NCBI GenBank assembly: GCA_023417065.1
Contig: JAEZGH010000193.1
Coordinates: forward strand, 1 to 64,000
Length of the DNA stretch: 64,000 bases
Direction of reading: 5' to 3'
Source: Bacteroidota bacterium
GTDB taxonomy: Bacteria > Bacteroidota > Bacteroidia > Cytophagales > Cyclobacteriaceae
Under the pieces are notes generated by a model that saw nothing but the letters and a program-made list of their open reading frames with translations, had not been told where the DNA came from and did not search any database. Position 1 is the first letter of the stretch. Every line of letters starts with the position of its first letter. This document shows positions 33,873 to 42,976 of this stretch, piece by piece. The translations under genes were made by a program, and so were the position numbers.

Positions 33873-34394
33873 TCAGTTCTTCCTGTCGTAGTAAAAGAGC
33901 GCTACTCCGTTCGGGTAGATGATATGCTTTTGAAGCGTCAGGTTAACCTGCTTTCGTATCGACGGAAATAATTCAAGTCCTTCACCGAGTATAACAGGAA
34001 TGATGGCGATCACATATTGATCGATCAATTGTGCGTCGTGTAGCAGCGAAATAATCTGGCCCCCGCCGATAACCCAGATATCTTTTCCGGGTTTCGTTTT
34101 CAGTTCGGCGACGAACGTTGATGGATCCGTTGTCACCAGTTCTGCCTCAGGAACGAGTTTGCGATCCGGGTTATGCGAAAAGACGTAGGTCTTCTTGTCG
34201 GGATAAACCCAGTCACCGAAAGCGCGACACACTTCATAGGTTTTGTATCCCATAAGCGTCGCGTCGAGGCTGTTGTAAAATTCATTGTATCCGTAATCCT
34301 GTTCCGAGGGATCCGGCAGCCAATCGATGGCTCCGTTGGGCCTGGCAATCTTACCGTCGAGGCTGCAGGCGATGTAGAGTTTGACCTTCCGCAT
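33873..34394 (-). CDS. Dihydrofolate reductase-family (RibD C-terminal-like) protein
   Basis: A 173-residue protein of the YwjB/YyaP-type group. MRKVKLYIACSLDGKIARPNGAIDWL is the usual NADPH-binding start (SLDGKIA), TLMGYKTYEVCRAFGDWVYPDKKTYVFSHNP the mid segment, and DIWVIGGGQIISLLHDAQLIDQYVIAIIPVILGEGLELF the typical GG(G/A) and IPVxLGxGxxLF motifs. It probably reduces a pteridine-like or other heterocycle; true DHFR activity is not implied. Confidence 0.9.
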   Translation of the reverse strand: MRKVKLYIACSLDGKIARPNGAIDWLPDPSEQDYGYNEFYNSLDATLMGYKTYEVCRAFGDWVYPDKKTYVFSHNPDRKLVPEAELVTTDPSTFVAELKTKPGKDIWVIGGGQIISLLHDAQLIDQYVIAIIPVILGEGLELFPSIRKQVNLTLQKHIIYPNGVALFYYDRKN

Positions 34395-34433
34395 TAGAGT
34401 CTTTTTTTCCAGAATGTCGCTGAGCGGGAAAAA

Positions 34434-35798
34434 TTATTCTATCTCATGCGACAACTTTCCGCCCTTTATCGAAACGACCTTTGCATCGGGATGCTGCGCC
34501 TTGTAACGGTCAAGATACTTCGACGCCGCGTCGTAGGTGGCAAATTTTCCGGATGCCCAGTAGACGTTCTCGCCATCGTCAAAACGATCCACGCCCCATA
34601 CGTAATCGCGCTGCGATGTGAGGATAGCCCATGGATCTTCCTGTGGTCCCGTAGTTAGCAGCAGCACTGAATAGTGCTCAGACGGTGGCGTACGGAGCTC
34701 GCGCAATTCAGGGACGTTGACGTTGTGTTTTGCAGAAAGCGTTCGTGAATCGTTAAGGAACGTTTCAAACGCGGCCTTCGATCCGGCGTCGCGTACCAGT
34801 TTATGATTCTTTTCCAGACCAGGGATAATGTAGTAGTGTTTGTTGGCATCGGGAGTACGATATACCCACTGAAGGTAATATCCCGCATCGGTAATGCGCA
34901 TTTGCGAGCTGTCGGATGAATACGAGACCTTTTCCAGCTCTAGGTATGCCATCGAGCCGCCGTCGGTGTATTGCTTCCGCTGGCCTGACACAAAGTTTCC
35001 GAGCGAATATACTACAAACTGATTGGACTCCTTGCGCCACTCCATCGGCTGGATCACGTGCGGGTGTGCGCCTATGACGAGGTTAGCGCCGTGTTTGAAG
35101 CAAAAATCTGCAAGTGATTTCTGCGCCTTTGTAGGCAGGCGTTCATATTCATTGCCCCAATGTGTAAAAACGATGATAACATCAGGTTTCGATTCTTTTG
35201 CCCGCAGCAGATCGCGACGTATCAGCGCCGTATCAAGAGGATTGACAATATTGGGCTTACGTACAGGAATCCCGTTGGTTCCGTAGGTGTAGTTAAGGAG
35301 CGCAATGCTGAATCCGTGTTTGTATAGCATCAGCGGATAAGACGCTGCGCGTTCTGCGCTGTCTTTGAAGGTTCCGGTATGCGGAATTTTCAGGCTATCC
35401 AGTACATCAATAGTTCTGATAATGCCCTGCTTACCGCGATCGACGGAGTGATTGTTCGCTGTTACGAGCGCGTCAAAACCGATGTTGCGCAACGTGACAG
35501 CCAATTCATCAGGGGAACTGAACTGCGGATAGCCCTTGTAGGGCGGTCCTGCGAGCGTTACTTCCAGGTTGCCGATGGCCAGGTCAGCTGATTCTATATA
35601 CGGTTTGATGTATTGAAAACAGGAGGTGTAATCATACGATTTTGTGGCCGCATTGTATGCCGATGCAATTTGGGAATCGTGTCCCATGACATCTCCCGCA
35701 AATAACAATGACAGTCGCGTTGTATCCTGCGCCAGCAGGGGAACCGTTAATACCAATGCCGCAAAAAAAGCCAGCGTGCGTTTAAAAAATGAATTCAT
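34434..35798 (-). CDS. CapA/PgsA-like metallophosphatase-fold protein with C-terminal SPOR-like domain
   Basis: A 454-residue exported protein. A signal peptide (about 1-23) precedes a CapA domain: LLFAGDVMGHDSQI (metal Asp), AIGNLEVTLAG, VTANNHSVDRGKQGI (NH..D), FTHWGNEYE and GAHPHVIQPMEW (HPH) are the family's metal and core motifs. From about residue 375 a separate domain (YSVLLLTTG, YWASGKFATYDAASKYLDRYK, AKVVSIKGGKL) has the SPOR pattern that binds denuded peptidoglycan. The CapA domain relates to poly-gamma-glutamate synthesis, but no capBC is nearby; a cell-wall-targeted role is inferred. Confidence 0.85.
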   Translation of the reverse strand: MNSFFKRTLAFFAALVLTVPLLAQDTTRLSLLFAGDVMGHDSQIASAYNAATKSYDYTSCFQYIKPYIESADLAIGNLEVTLAGPPYKGYPQFSSPDELAVTLRNIGFDALVTANNHSVDRGKQGIIRTIDVLDSLKIPHTGTFKDSAERAASYPLMLYKHGFSIALLNYTYGTNGIPVRKPNIVNPLDTALIRRDLLRAKESKPDVIIVFTHWGNEYERLPTKAQKSLADFCFKHGANLVIGAHPHVIQPMEWRKESNQFVVYSLGNFVSGQRKQYTDGGSMAYLELEKVSYSSDSSQMRITDAGYYLQWVYRTPDANKHYYIIPGLEKNHKLVRDAGSKAAFETFLNDSRTLSAKHNVNVPELRELRTPPSEHYSVLLLTTGPQEDPWAILTSQRDYVWGVDRFDDGENVYWASGKFATYDAASKYLDRYKAQHPDAKVVSIKGGKLSHEIE

Positions 35799-35805
35799 CG
35801 TAAGT

Positions 35806-36465
35806 TTATTCGTGAATGGTTTCTTTCTGATTTACATCGATCACTTTATCCTGAAGCACAACGCAAACGCGGTCTTCACGCGCCGGTCGGATTCGCGCAA
35901 GTCCGGTAAAGACTCCGAATGCCGGCAACAATCCCTGTGATGCCCCGAAGTGAAAACACGGCAGCGTAAGTGATTGCCTGCCTCTTCCGTAAAGCACCAC
36001 ACCGGGATGAATATGACCGGCAAGGTTATAGTACCCCGGTGGAATGGATTCCATTGGGTGATGGGTGAGAATAAAATTACCGAGGACGAGGCTGTCATGA
36101 AGGATAACTCCTTTCCGTTGATATTGGAGCTCACTCATGATATCGTGATTACCCATAACGAGTTCAAAGGAAATATTTGAAAAATGTCTGATTACTTCTC
36201 CAAACACCTCCCATTCCGGGTTGTAATGACTGTGGAAAAGATCGCCCAGGCACAATACACGATCCGGACGTACCTGATGGATCAGCTCCACCAGCATTTC
36301 AATATTTCTGTCGTTTGCTTTACTGGGAAGCGCAATGCCAGATTTTCTGAAATGATTGATTTTGCCCAGATGAAGATCCGCTATCAGGAGCGCCTTCATT
36401 CTTGGCCAAAACATTGCTTTATTCGGCAGCAACTCAAACAACTCACCCGAAATTTCAACTTTCAT
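35806..36465 (-). CDS. pdeM: Ligase-associated metallophosphoesterase/endonuclease PdeM
   Basis: A 219-residue calcineurin-like phosphoesterase from ATG 36465. Metal motifs in order: LLIADLHLGKINHFRK (DxH), CLGDLFHS (GD), VMGNHD, LTHHP and GHIHPG (GHxH). The DLHLGK(xx)xFRxxG signature is typical of the ligase-associated DNA damage response MPE (PdeM). An upstream in-frame extension to 36678 runs into the divergent hydrolase gene and is not protein-like. It follows capA by 7 bases in reverse order (its stop is 35806, capA begins 35798), so the two may be co-transcribed. Confidence 0.85.
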   Translation of the reverse strand: MKVEISGELFELLPNKAMFWPRMKALLIADLHLGKINHFRKSGIALPSKANDRNIEMLVELIHQVRPDRVLCLGDLFHSHYNPEWEVFGEVIRHFSNISFELVMGNHDIMSELQYQRKGVILHDSLVLGNFILTHHPMESIPPGYYNLAGHIHPGVVLYGRGRQSLTLPCFHFGASQGLLPAFGVFTGLARIRPAREDRVCVVLQDKVIDVNQKETIHE

Positions 36466-36517
36466 GCTCGCTGGCCGTAATTTATTAGTTTTAAGGTGCG
36501 AAGATAATTCATATTCT

Positions 36518-37294
36518 ATGCAAAACCGTATCGGGCGACTAATCGCCGTTTTCCTGTTGCTAGTATCTTTTTGTGCAAATGCCCAGCGGCAGTTACCTCC
36601 GTTCAAAAAGTTTGTCCACACCGCGGGGAATGATTCTCTGCCATACGGATTGCTTGAACCTATCACCACCAAACCCAATCAGAAGTACCCCCTGGTGCTC
36701 TTCCTTCATGGCGCAGGAGAACGGGGCAAAGACAATGAGAGTCAGCTGAAACACATCAGAATATTGTACAATTACAATGTATTGGACAAGTACCCTAGTT
36801 TCGTGCTTGCACCGCAATGCCCGAAGCAGCAATTCTGGACCGATCTGGTACATGGACGGCCTTTCAGTGAAACGCCCAATAAAACGATGGCGATGGTCAT
36901 TGAAATCCTCGACAAAGTGATGAAAGAATATCCTGTTGATCCGGCGCGGGTATATATTACGGGTGTGTCGATGGGCGGATATGGCACATGGGATCTGATT
37001 ACCAGGTTTCCGGATCGATTTGCGGCGGCTGTCCCAATTTGTGGCGGCGGTGATGAGCGTGTTGTTGACCGCATCAAACGCATTCCCATATGGGCTTTCC
37101 ACGGGGCAGAAGATGATGTTGTTCCGCCAAGGCAAAGCCGGAAAATGGTAGCTGCCCTTCAGGCAGTAGGCGCTACTCCCGGGTACACTGAGTATCCTGG
37201 TGTTAAACACGGAAGTTGGTCACCCGCATACAAGGATCCTAACCTGATGCCCTGGTTGATGAAGCAACGACTGCCGGCACCTGAGACGCGATAA
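36518..37294 (+). CDS. Exported alpha/beta hydrolase (prolyl-oligopeptidase/esterase type)
   Basis: A 258-residue protein from ATG 36518 with a signal peptide (MQNRIGRLIAVFLLLVSFCANAQ). The fold shows LVLFLHGAGERG (oxyanion), nucleophile elbow GVSMGGYGTWDL, an acid in FHGAEDDVVPP, and His in YPGVKHGSW. This is the dienelactone-hydrolase/phospholipase-like carboxylesterase type common as secreted Bacteroidota esterases, related to the catalytic domain at 12312. It starts 52 bases from the divergent pdeM and converges on the helicase gene. Confidence 0.88.
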   Translation: MQNRIGRLIAVFLLLVSFCANAQRQLPPFKKFVHTAGNDSLPYGLLEPITTKPNQKYPLVLFLHGAGERGKDNESQLKHIRILYNYNVLDKYPSFVLAPQCPKQQFWTDLVHGRPFSETPNKTMAMVIEILDKVMKEYPVDPARVYITGVSMGGYGTWDLITRFPDRFAAAVPICGGGDERVVDRIKRIPIWAFHGAEDDVVPPRQSRKMVAALQAVGATPGYTEYPGVKHGSWSPAYKDPNLMPWLMKQRLPAPETR

Positions 37295-37318
37295 GAGTTC
37301 ATCTTCCGGAAAGAGTTT

Positions 37319-39766
37319 CTATTCGGCGTACTGCACAGCCATCTTGCGAATGCGGTCCTCAAGTTTTTCGGAGGTTAATTTTTCGCGCATTCTGTCTACC
37401 ATAATCGGAAATGCAAACGGCGTGGGCTTATCAGGATAAGCCAGCGTGATCTTCTGATGTTTGATCCGTTCAAGAGCCCGACGCAGCCGCGCCTCTTCAA
37501 GCTGAAAATCCATCACCTCTTCAAAAGCTTGCTGCAACAACAGATTGTGAGCCTCATAGTCGTGGAATACATTGAAGAACAACTGCGATGATGATTGAAG
37601 GTGACGATCTTTTACCGGTTTACCGGGATAGCCCTTGAAGACAAGTCCTGAAATCGCAGCGATGTCGCGAAACTTGCGTCGGGCCATTTCCGTCGAGTTG
37701 ATACTTGCCTGAATATCTTTCATCAGATTTTCAATACCCAGTACGTCGGTTTCGATAGCTTCTTCAATAGGGATAGGCTGGTCCGACAACAGTTCGAATC
37801 CGTAGTCGTTCATCGCAATGGAGAATGTGATCGGTTGTATTTGCGCAATGCGATAGGCAACGAGTGCGGAAATCCCTTCGTGTACTGCACGTCCCTCAAA
37901 TGGATACATCAGCACGTGATATCCTTCTCCGGTTTCAAAGTATTCAATAAGGAATTCGTTTCGGGCAGGAAGATGTGATCGGCTCTTCTGTAATGCGAAA
38001 AGGGGCTTCAGAAAGATGATCTCCGGATCATACGCTTTGTTATGAACTTCCTCATCGATTTTGTTTCTGATCATTTCGCTGAGCTGCGACGACAGCGGCA
38101 TGCGGCCACCCTGCCACGACGGAACTGCACCTGATTTGCGGTTGGTTTTGCGAACGTGAACCTCCATGTCCTTAATCCGGACAAGTTCAAGGTTCCGTCC
38201 AGCAAACCAGAACACATCTCCGGGGTTGAGTCTTGAGATGAAGCCTTCTTCGATAGTGCCGAGATATTTTCCCGTAACGAACTTTACGTAGAGCGAGCTG
38301 TCTCCGACAATGGTACCAACCGATAAGCGGTGGCGCATCGCGATCGCGCGATTCTCGACCTTGTATAGCCCATCCGTTATGACCACCTTGCGATATTCAT
38401 TGTATGCCTGCAGGGAGTCTCCGCCAGTAGTAATAAATCCGAGAAGCCAGTACCATTCGTCCTGCGTGACGGAGCTATAGCTGAAGGTGTTCCGGATTTC
38501 CTTGTAGACTTCCTCTTCGCGAAACCCTTCGGAAACCGCGAGTGTCAGCAAGTATTGCATGAGTACGTCGAATGAACGCACATAAGGGAAGCGATCTTCA
38601 ACAATCTTTTTGGCAATAGCTTCACGTAGTGCGGCGGCTTCCATAAGTTCGAGTGAGTGAGTCGGCACGAAGTAGATGCGGCTCACTGCACCGGGTTGGT
38701 GTCCACTCCTTCCGGCGCGCTGCAGAAACCGCGCGACGCCTTTTGGTCCGCCCACCTGAATCACCGTTTCCACGGGCCGGAAATCCACACCGAGGTCAAG
38801 GCTTGACGTGCACACTACAGCTTTAAGCTTTGCCTGATGCAACTGATCCTCGACCCAGCTCCGCAGCTCCTGGCTGATGGAACCGTGGTGCATCGCGATC
38901 ACTCCCGACAGTTCGGGCGCCTTGTCCAGCATTTTCTGATACCATATTTCCGCGAAGGATCGCGTATTGGTGAATATCAACGTAGATCCGCTGCCTTTGA
39001 CGATATCGATAACCTTTGCAAGCAGGTGAATGCCCAGGTGACCGGCCCATGGCATTTTCTCCACCGACTCGGGCATGATTGAAATGACTTCAACTTTCTT
39101 TTCAATATCTGCACGAATGACACTGTACTTCCGCTCATGGTAATAGTTTCCCAGCAGGGCGTGGACAGCCTCGTCCATGTTTCCGATGGTCGCCGAAATC
39201 CCCCATATCTTAAGATGAGGTGAAACGGTCTTCAGCCGTGACAACGCGAGCTCTACCTGCACACCCCTTTTCGAACCCATGAGTTCGTGCCACTCATCGG
39301 CAACGACAACCTTTAGCTCGCGGAAGAATTCGGAGTACCCTTTTTGAGCAAGCAGGAGATGTAAACTTTCTGGAGTCGTTATGAGAATTTCCGGAGGCTT
39401 TTCCTTTTGTTTGGCCCGTTCCCTGACTGATGTATCACCTGACCGCACACCGACGCGCCATGGAAGCTCCAGGTCTTTGATGAGGCGCTGGGCAGAATAT
39501 TCGATTTCTTTCGACAAGGCCCTTATTGGCGTAATCCAAATTGCCTGCAACCCGTTATTCCTACGGCGTTTGAAGACAGGATTGGCGCGAATGAATTCCA
39601 GGATAACGGGCATGAGGAGCGAGTATGTTTTTCCACTACCCGTGGGTGCATTGACCAGGCCGCTTTCACCGTCCAGATACGCCTTCCACGCTTCAGTTTG
39701 AAAGGGAAACGGAGTCCAGCCTTTACTTGCAAACCAATCTTTTCCTATTTTTAGCGGATCTTTCAA
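37319..39766 (-). CDS. Ligase-associated DEXH-box helicase (Lhr-core type)
   Basis: An 815-residue superfamily-2 helicase. Motif I is NAPTGSGKTYSL (about 39-50), motif II is VVADEWHELMG (DEWH), motif III ISATIGNMD, motif IV-V VCTSSLDLGVDF, and motif VI QRAGRSGHQPGAVSR. The WH and beta-sheet-bundle region of the Lhr core follows. This is the ligase-associated DNA damage response helicase type that usually sits with an exonuclease, an ATP-dependent ligase and PdeM. Here only PdeM is near, separated by the hydrolase gene on the opposite strand. Expected to translocate 3'-5' on single-stranded DNA. Confidence 0.92.
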   Translation of the reverse strand: MKDPLKIGKDWFASKGWTPFPFQTEAWKAYLDGESGLVNAPTGSGKTYSLLMPVILEFIRANPVFKRRRNNGLQAIWITPIRALSKEIEYSAQRLIKDLELPWRVGVRSGDTSVRERAKQKEKPPEILITTPESLHLLLAQKGYSEFFRELKVVVADEWHELMGSKRGVQVELALSRLKTVSPHLKIWGISATIGNMDEAVHALLGNYYHERKYSVIRADIEKKVEVISIMPESVEKMPWAGHLGIHLLAKVIDIVKGSGSTLIFTNTRSFAEIWYQKMLDKAPELSGVIAMHHGSISQELRSWVEDQLHQAKLKAVVCTSSLDLGVDFRPVETVIQVGGPKGVARFLQRAGRSGHQPGAVSRIYFVPTHSLELMEAAALREAIAKKIVEDRFPYVRSFDVLMQYLLTLAVSEGFREEEVYKEIRNTFSYSSVTQDEWYWLLGFITTGGDSLQAYNEYRKVVITDGLYKVENRAIAMRHRLSVGTIVGDSSLYVKFVTGKYLGTIEEGFISRLNPGDVFWFAGRNLELVRIKDMEVHVRKTNRKSGAVPSWQGGRMPLSSQLSEMIRNKIDEEVHNKAYDPEIIFLKPLFALQKSRSHLPARNEFLIEYFETGEGYHVLMYPFEGRAVHEGISALVAYRIAQIQPITFSIAMNDYGFELLSDQPIPIEEAIETDVLGIENLMKDIQASINSTEMARRKFRDIAAISGLVFKGYPGKPVKDRHLQSSSQLFFNVFHDYEAHNLLLQQAFEEVMDFQLEEARLRRALERIKHQKITLAYPDKPTPFAFPIMVDRMREKLTSEKLEDRIRKMAVQYAE

Positions 39767-39943
39767 GTCAATGAGCGTTTACCAGTGTTTGCTGTCTTTC
39801 TAAGCCGGAGCCATGTCGTGTCATTTATTAAACGCGGCGCCTCAAATAAAACAGAATTTTGGCGGCTTCTAAACAATTTAATAGTCCTGATGTTTTTTCG
39901 ATGGAACTATCCGGAACTTCCTGTAAAATAGTCCGGCAACACG

Positions 39944-40813
39944 ATGGGAAAATACTCTATTAAGGAGCTTGAACAGTTGAGTGGCATCAAGGCACACACG
40001 ATTCGCATCTGGGAAAAGCGGTACAGGCTTATTGATCCGGAAAGAACCCCGACAAACATCCGGCTTTATTCGGACGATGATCTGAAGAAAATCATCAATG
40101 TATCGCTGCTGAACAATCATGGAATAAAGATCTCCCGGATTGCCGACATGACGCCAGTGCAGATCAACCAGAAGGTTCTCGAACTAAGCGAATCCCAGAC
40201 GGATACGGCTATCCATATCGATCGCCTCGTGATTGCAATGATTGAGATGGAAGAAGAAGGGTTTGAGAAGGCGCTTAATACCTTGTTTCTCCGTTATGGT
40301 TTCGAGAGAACCATCACGGAGATTGTATACCCTTTCCTGGAAAAGATTGGCATACTCTGGCAGACCGAAAATATCACGCCTGCTCACGAGCACTTCATGT
40401 CGAACCTGATTCGGCAAAAACTGATTGTTGCCATCGACGGGCTGCCCTTACCACCGAAGAGTTCCCGGAAGGTTATGCTGTTTCTTCCGGAGGGTGAACT
40501 GCATGAAGTCGGCCTTTTATTCTATCACTACCTTACGCGAAAAGCGGGCTTCAGGACTTACTATCTCGGTCAAAGTGTTCCACACAGCGACCTGATCAGT
40601 GTTTTCAACGTCCACAAACCTGACATGCTGATTTCATCGATAACCACTGCGACGTCGCGGCCGATTGAAGAATACTTTTCCCGCCTGACGTCCGATTTCC
40701 CACAGACCCCTATCCTCCTATCCGGTCAGCAGGTGCAACGTTTCAATGGCGCGAAGATTGGCAATATTCAGACTTTCCGAAACGCGCTGGAATTGTACCA
40801 ATTCCTCGTTTAG
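39944..40813 (+). CDS. carH: CarH/LitR-type B12-binding MerR-family light regulator
   Basis: A 289-residue repressor-type regulator. Residues 1-75 are a MerR winged helix (YSIKELEQLSGIKAHTIRIWEKRYRLI). The middle four-helix bundle carries the W-x9-EH light-sensing motif at W139 to E149-H150. The C-terminal domain has the cobalamin motif E185-x-H187-xx-G190 (EGELHEVG), with H187 the expected lower cobalt ligand, then SVPHSDL and SSITTATSRP as in B12-binding folds. Known CarH proteins bind adenosylcobalamin, block transcription in the dark and release DNA on illumination. It heads the carotenoid and photolyase cluster, just as carH/litR does in other bacteria. Confidence 0.9.
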   Translation: MGKYSIKELEQLSGIKAHTIRIWEKRYRLIDPERTPTNIRLYSDDDLKKIINVSLLNNHGIKISRIADMTPVQINQKVLELSESQTDTAIHIDRLVIAMIEMEEEGFEKALNTLFLRYGFERTITEIVYPFLEKIGILWQTENITPAHEHFMSNLIRQKLIVAIDGLPLPPKSSRKVMLFLPEGELHEVGLLFYHYLTRKAGFRTYYLGQSVPHSDLISVFNVHKPDMLISSITTATSRPIEEYFSRLTSDFPQTPILLSGQQVQRFNGAKIGNIQTFRNALELYQFLV

Positions 40814-40862
40814 ATCATCGGTGCGCTTCTGCGCGCAATCTTAATCCATTTCTAACCCCTCC

Positions 40863-40904
40863 TTTGTCTTAACTTTTAGATATTTTGTTAAACATTTGTT
40901 GGAT
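40863..40904. promoter_or_regulatory. Candidate CarH operator: 11-bp-phased TTTGTT-like repeats
   Basis: TTTGTC (40863), TTTTAG (40874), TTTGTT (40884) and TTTGTT (40895) begin 11, 10 and 11 bases apart and overlap the -33 element of the sigma-gene promoter. Characterised CarH tetramers contact 11-bp direct repeats over the -35 region. The sequence is AT-rich, so chance is possible. Confidence 0.4.
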
Positions 40905-40929
40905 CATCGACGTTTATGATGTAGTTTTG
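40895..40929 (+). promoter_or_regulatory. Promoter of the ECF sigma gene / crt operon
   Basis: A TTTGTTG (40895-40901; TTG at 40899-40901), 20-base spacer and TAGTTTTG (40922-40929) match the Bacteroidota -33 TTG / -7 TAnnTTTG promoter with correct spacing. Transcription would start near 40936, leaving about a 30-base leader. Confidence 0.65.
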
Positions 40930-40965
40930 TTTACTTTTTTAATATACACATTAAACACATAGCAA

Positions 40966-41469
40966 ATGACAGTGATGGAGTTCACACATCAGGTGGCAGG
41001 CATGAGGGACACGCTTTATACCTTCACACGTCGTTTTACCACAGATCGCGATGAGTCGCTCGACCTGGTCCAGGATACAATTCTTAAGGCGCTGACCTAT
41101 AAAGACAAATTCAGGGAGGATGTAAATCTCAAAGGTTGGCTGTTCACGATTATGAGGAACACCTTCATAAACAACTACAGAAGACATCAGCGATCGAAGA
41201 CATCCGTTGACATGTCAAAAGATTTGTACTACCTGAATATGGAGGACGAACACACGTTCCACCGTCCTCAGGAAAGCATGCAGTTCAAGGAAATCTGGAG
41301 TAGTATGAATACCATAAAGGATGAGTTTATGATACCATTCAAGATGCATACGACCGGGTACAAGTATCACGAAATTGCTTCACATCTCGATCTGCCGATC
41401 GGCACGGTGAAGAACAGAATCTTTCAGGCGCGCAAAGAAATCCAAAAGAAATTGCAAGGATATAGTTAA
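40966..41469 (+). CDS. ECF-type RNA polymerase sigma factor
   Basis: A 167-residue group-IV sigma factor. Region 2 (about 20-75) contains DESLDLVQDTILKALTYKDKFRE and LKGWLFTIMRNTFINNYRRHQR (-10 recognition/melting). Region 4 (about 120-165) contains YKYHEIASHLDLPIGTVKNRIFQARKEI, a helix-turn-helix for the -35 element. No anti-sigma gene is adjacent. Its place between carH and crtI suggests that CarH represses it and that it, or the shared transcript, drives the crt genes, like LitR-LitS in Streptomyces; this link is inferred. Confidence 0.92.
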   Translation: MTVMEFTHQVAGMRDTLYTFTRRFTTDRDESLDLVQDTILKALTYKDKFREDVNLKGWLFTIMRNTFINNYRRHQRSKTSVDMSKDLYYLNMEDEHTFHRPQESMQFKEIWSSMNTIKDEFMIPFKMHTTGYKYHEIASHLDLPIGTVKNRIFQARKEIQKKLQGYS

Positions 41470-41494
41470 CTTCCATTCATCCGAAATACTTGGA

Positions 41495-42967
41495 ATGAAA
41501 CGAATCGCGGTCATAGGTTCCGGTTTTGCCGGATTATCAGCAGCATGCTTCATGGCACGTGAAGGTCATGATGTAACCGTAATAGAAAAGAACAGCACAC
41601 CCGGAGGTCGTGCGCGTGCATTCACGGAAGCCGGCTTCACATTCGATATGGGGCCAAGCTGGTACTGGATGCCGGATGTGTTTGAAAAGTTCTTTGGCTC
41701 ATTTAATAAGAAGACATCAGACTTCTACGACCTCGAACGTCTCGATCCTTCTTACAGGATTATCTATGACAAGAATGATATCATGGATATTCCGGCGAAA
41801 ATGGAGGAGCTGGAACAACTGTTTGAAAAACTTCAACCCGGAAGCTCCGCTGCCCTGCGAACATTTCTGAAGGAGGGCGAATTCAAATACAACATCGGAA
41901 TGCGCGACCTTGTGTACAAACCTGGTATCTCACTTTCCGAATTGATGGATATCCGGTTGGTAAAAGGCGTGTTCAAACTACACGTACTTCAATCCGTCAC
42001 TTCATATATCAAGAAATTCTTTCATCATCCGAGGCTCATCCAGTTGCTGGAGTTTCCGGTTCTGTTTCTTGGCGCAACGCCGGAGAACACTCCTGCACTA
42101 TACACGCTGATGAACTACGCAGACATGTCGTTGGGTACGTGGTATCCCAAAGGCGGGATGAACAAAGTTATTGCAGCGATGGCAGAGCTGGCAACCTCAC
42201 TGGGAGTGAGTTTTCGCTTTAACAGCACGGTGGAACGAATTGAACTCAACGGTACCAAAGCAAAAGGCATCGTAGTAAATGGCAAGTCAGATGCCTACGA
42301 TTTCATCGTAGCAGGTGCGGACTACCACCATGTCGAGCAACATCTTCTTCCCGCCTCGCACCGGCAGTACAACGAATCATATTGGAACACACGAACAATG
42401 GCTCCGTCGAGTCTGATCTTTTATTTAGGAATAAATAAAAGGATAGACGGACTTCTCCATCATACGTTGTTCTTTGATCAGGATTTCAAGCAGCACGCGC
42501 GCGAAATTTATGAAACCCCCAAATGGCCCAGTGCGCCGCAGTTTTATATTTCGTGCCCCTCGAAGACCGATCCAACTGTAGCGCCGAAAGGATGTGAGAA
42601 TCTGTTTATACTCGTTCCCGTAGCGCCCGGGTTACGCGATACACCTGAAGTCCGCGAAAAGTATTTCGGGAATGTAATGGACCGGCTGGAACAAATGCTG
42701 GGGCAGAGTATCCGCGATGCAATTATTTTCAAGCGGAGTTATGCGCACAGCGACTTCGAGAGTGACTACAACGCGTTTAAGGGAAATGCTTACGGTCTGG
42801 CAAATACGTTAAGGCAAACCGCGAACCTTAAACCATCGATATTAAGCAAAAAAGTCCCCAACCTGTTTTACACGGGACAACTCACTGTGCCGGGTCCGGG
42901 AGTACCACCGTCTATTATTTCGGGAGAGGTCGTGGCCCGACAATTGGAGAAAAGCATACGAAACTAG
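41495..42967 (+). CDS. crtI: Phytoene desaturase
   Basis: A 490-residue FAD-dependent carotenoid desaturase that converts phytoene stepwise toward lycopene. The dinucleotide-binding motif is IGSGFAGLSAACFMAREGHDVTVIEKN at the very start, then PGGRARAFTEAGFTFDMGPSWYWMP. The family's C-terminal signature is NLFYTGQLTVPGPGVPPSIISGEVVARQL. The start ATG is 25 bases after the sigma gene stop and crtB follows after 9 bases, so it belongs to the same operon. It probably works at the inner membrane with CrtB. Confidence 0.95.
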   Translation: MKRIAVIGSGFAGLSAACFMAREGHDVTVIEKNSTPGGRARAFTEAGFTFDMGPSWYWMPDVFEKFFGSFNKKTSDFYDLERLDPSYRIIYDKNDIMDIPAKMEELEQLFEKLQPGSSAALRTFLKEGEFKYNIGMRDLVYKPGISLSELMDIRLVKGVFKLHVLQSVTSYIKKFFHHPRLIQLLEFPVLFLGATPENTPALYTLMNYADMSLGTWYPKGGMNKVIAAMAELATSLGVSFRFNSTVERIELNGTKAKGIVVNGKSDAYDFIVAGADYHHVEQHLLPASHRQYNESYWNTRTMAPSSLIFYLGINKRIDGLLHHTLFFDQDFKQHAREIYETPKWPSAPQFYISCPSKTDPTVAPKGCENLFILVPVAPGLRDTPEVREKYFGNVMDRLEQMLGQSIRDAIIFKRSYAHSDFESDYNAFKGNAYGLANTLRQTANLKPSILSKKVPNLFYTGQLTVPGPGVPPSIISGEVVARQLEKSIRN

Positions 42968-42976
42968 CCATACTCT

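Noticed and set aside
36466..36678. 71-residue N-terminal extension of PdeM
   Set aside because: It overlaps the start and signal peptide of the divergent hydrolase and has no resemblance to the family.
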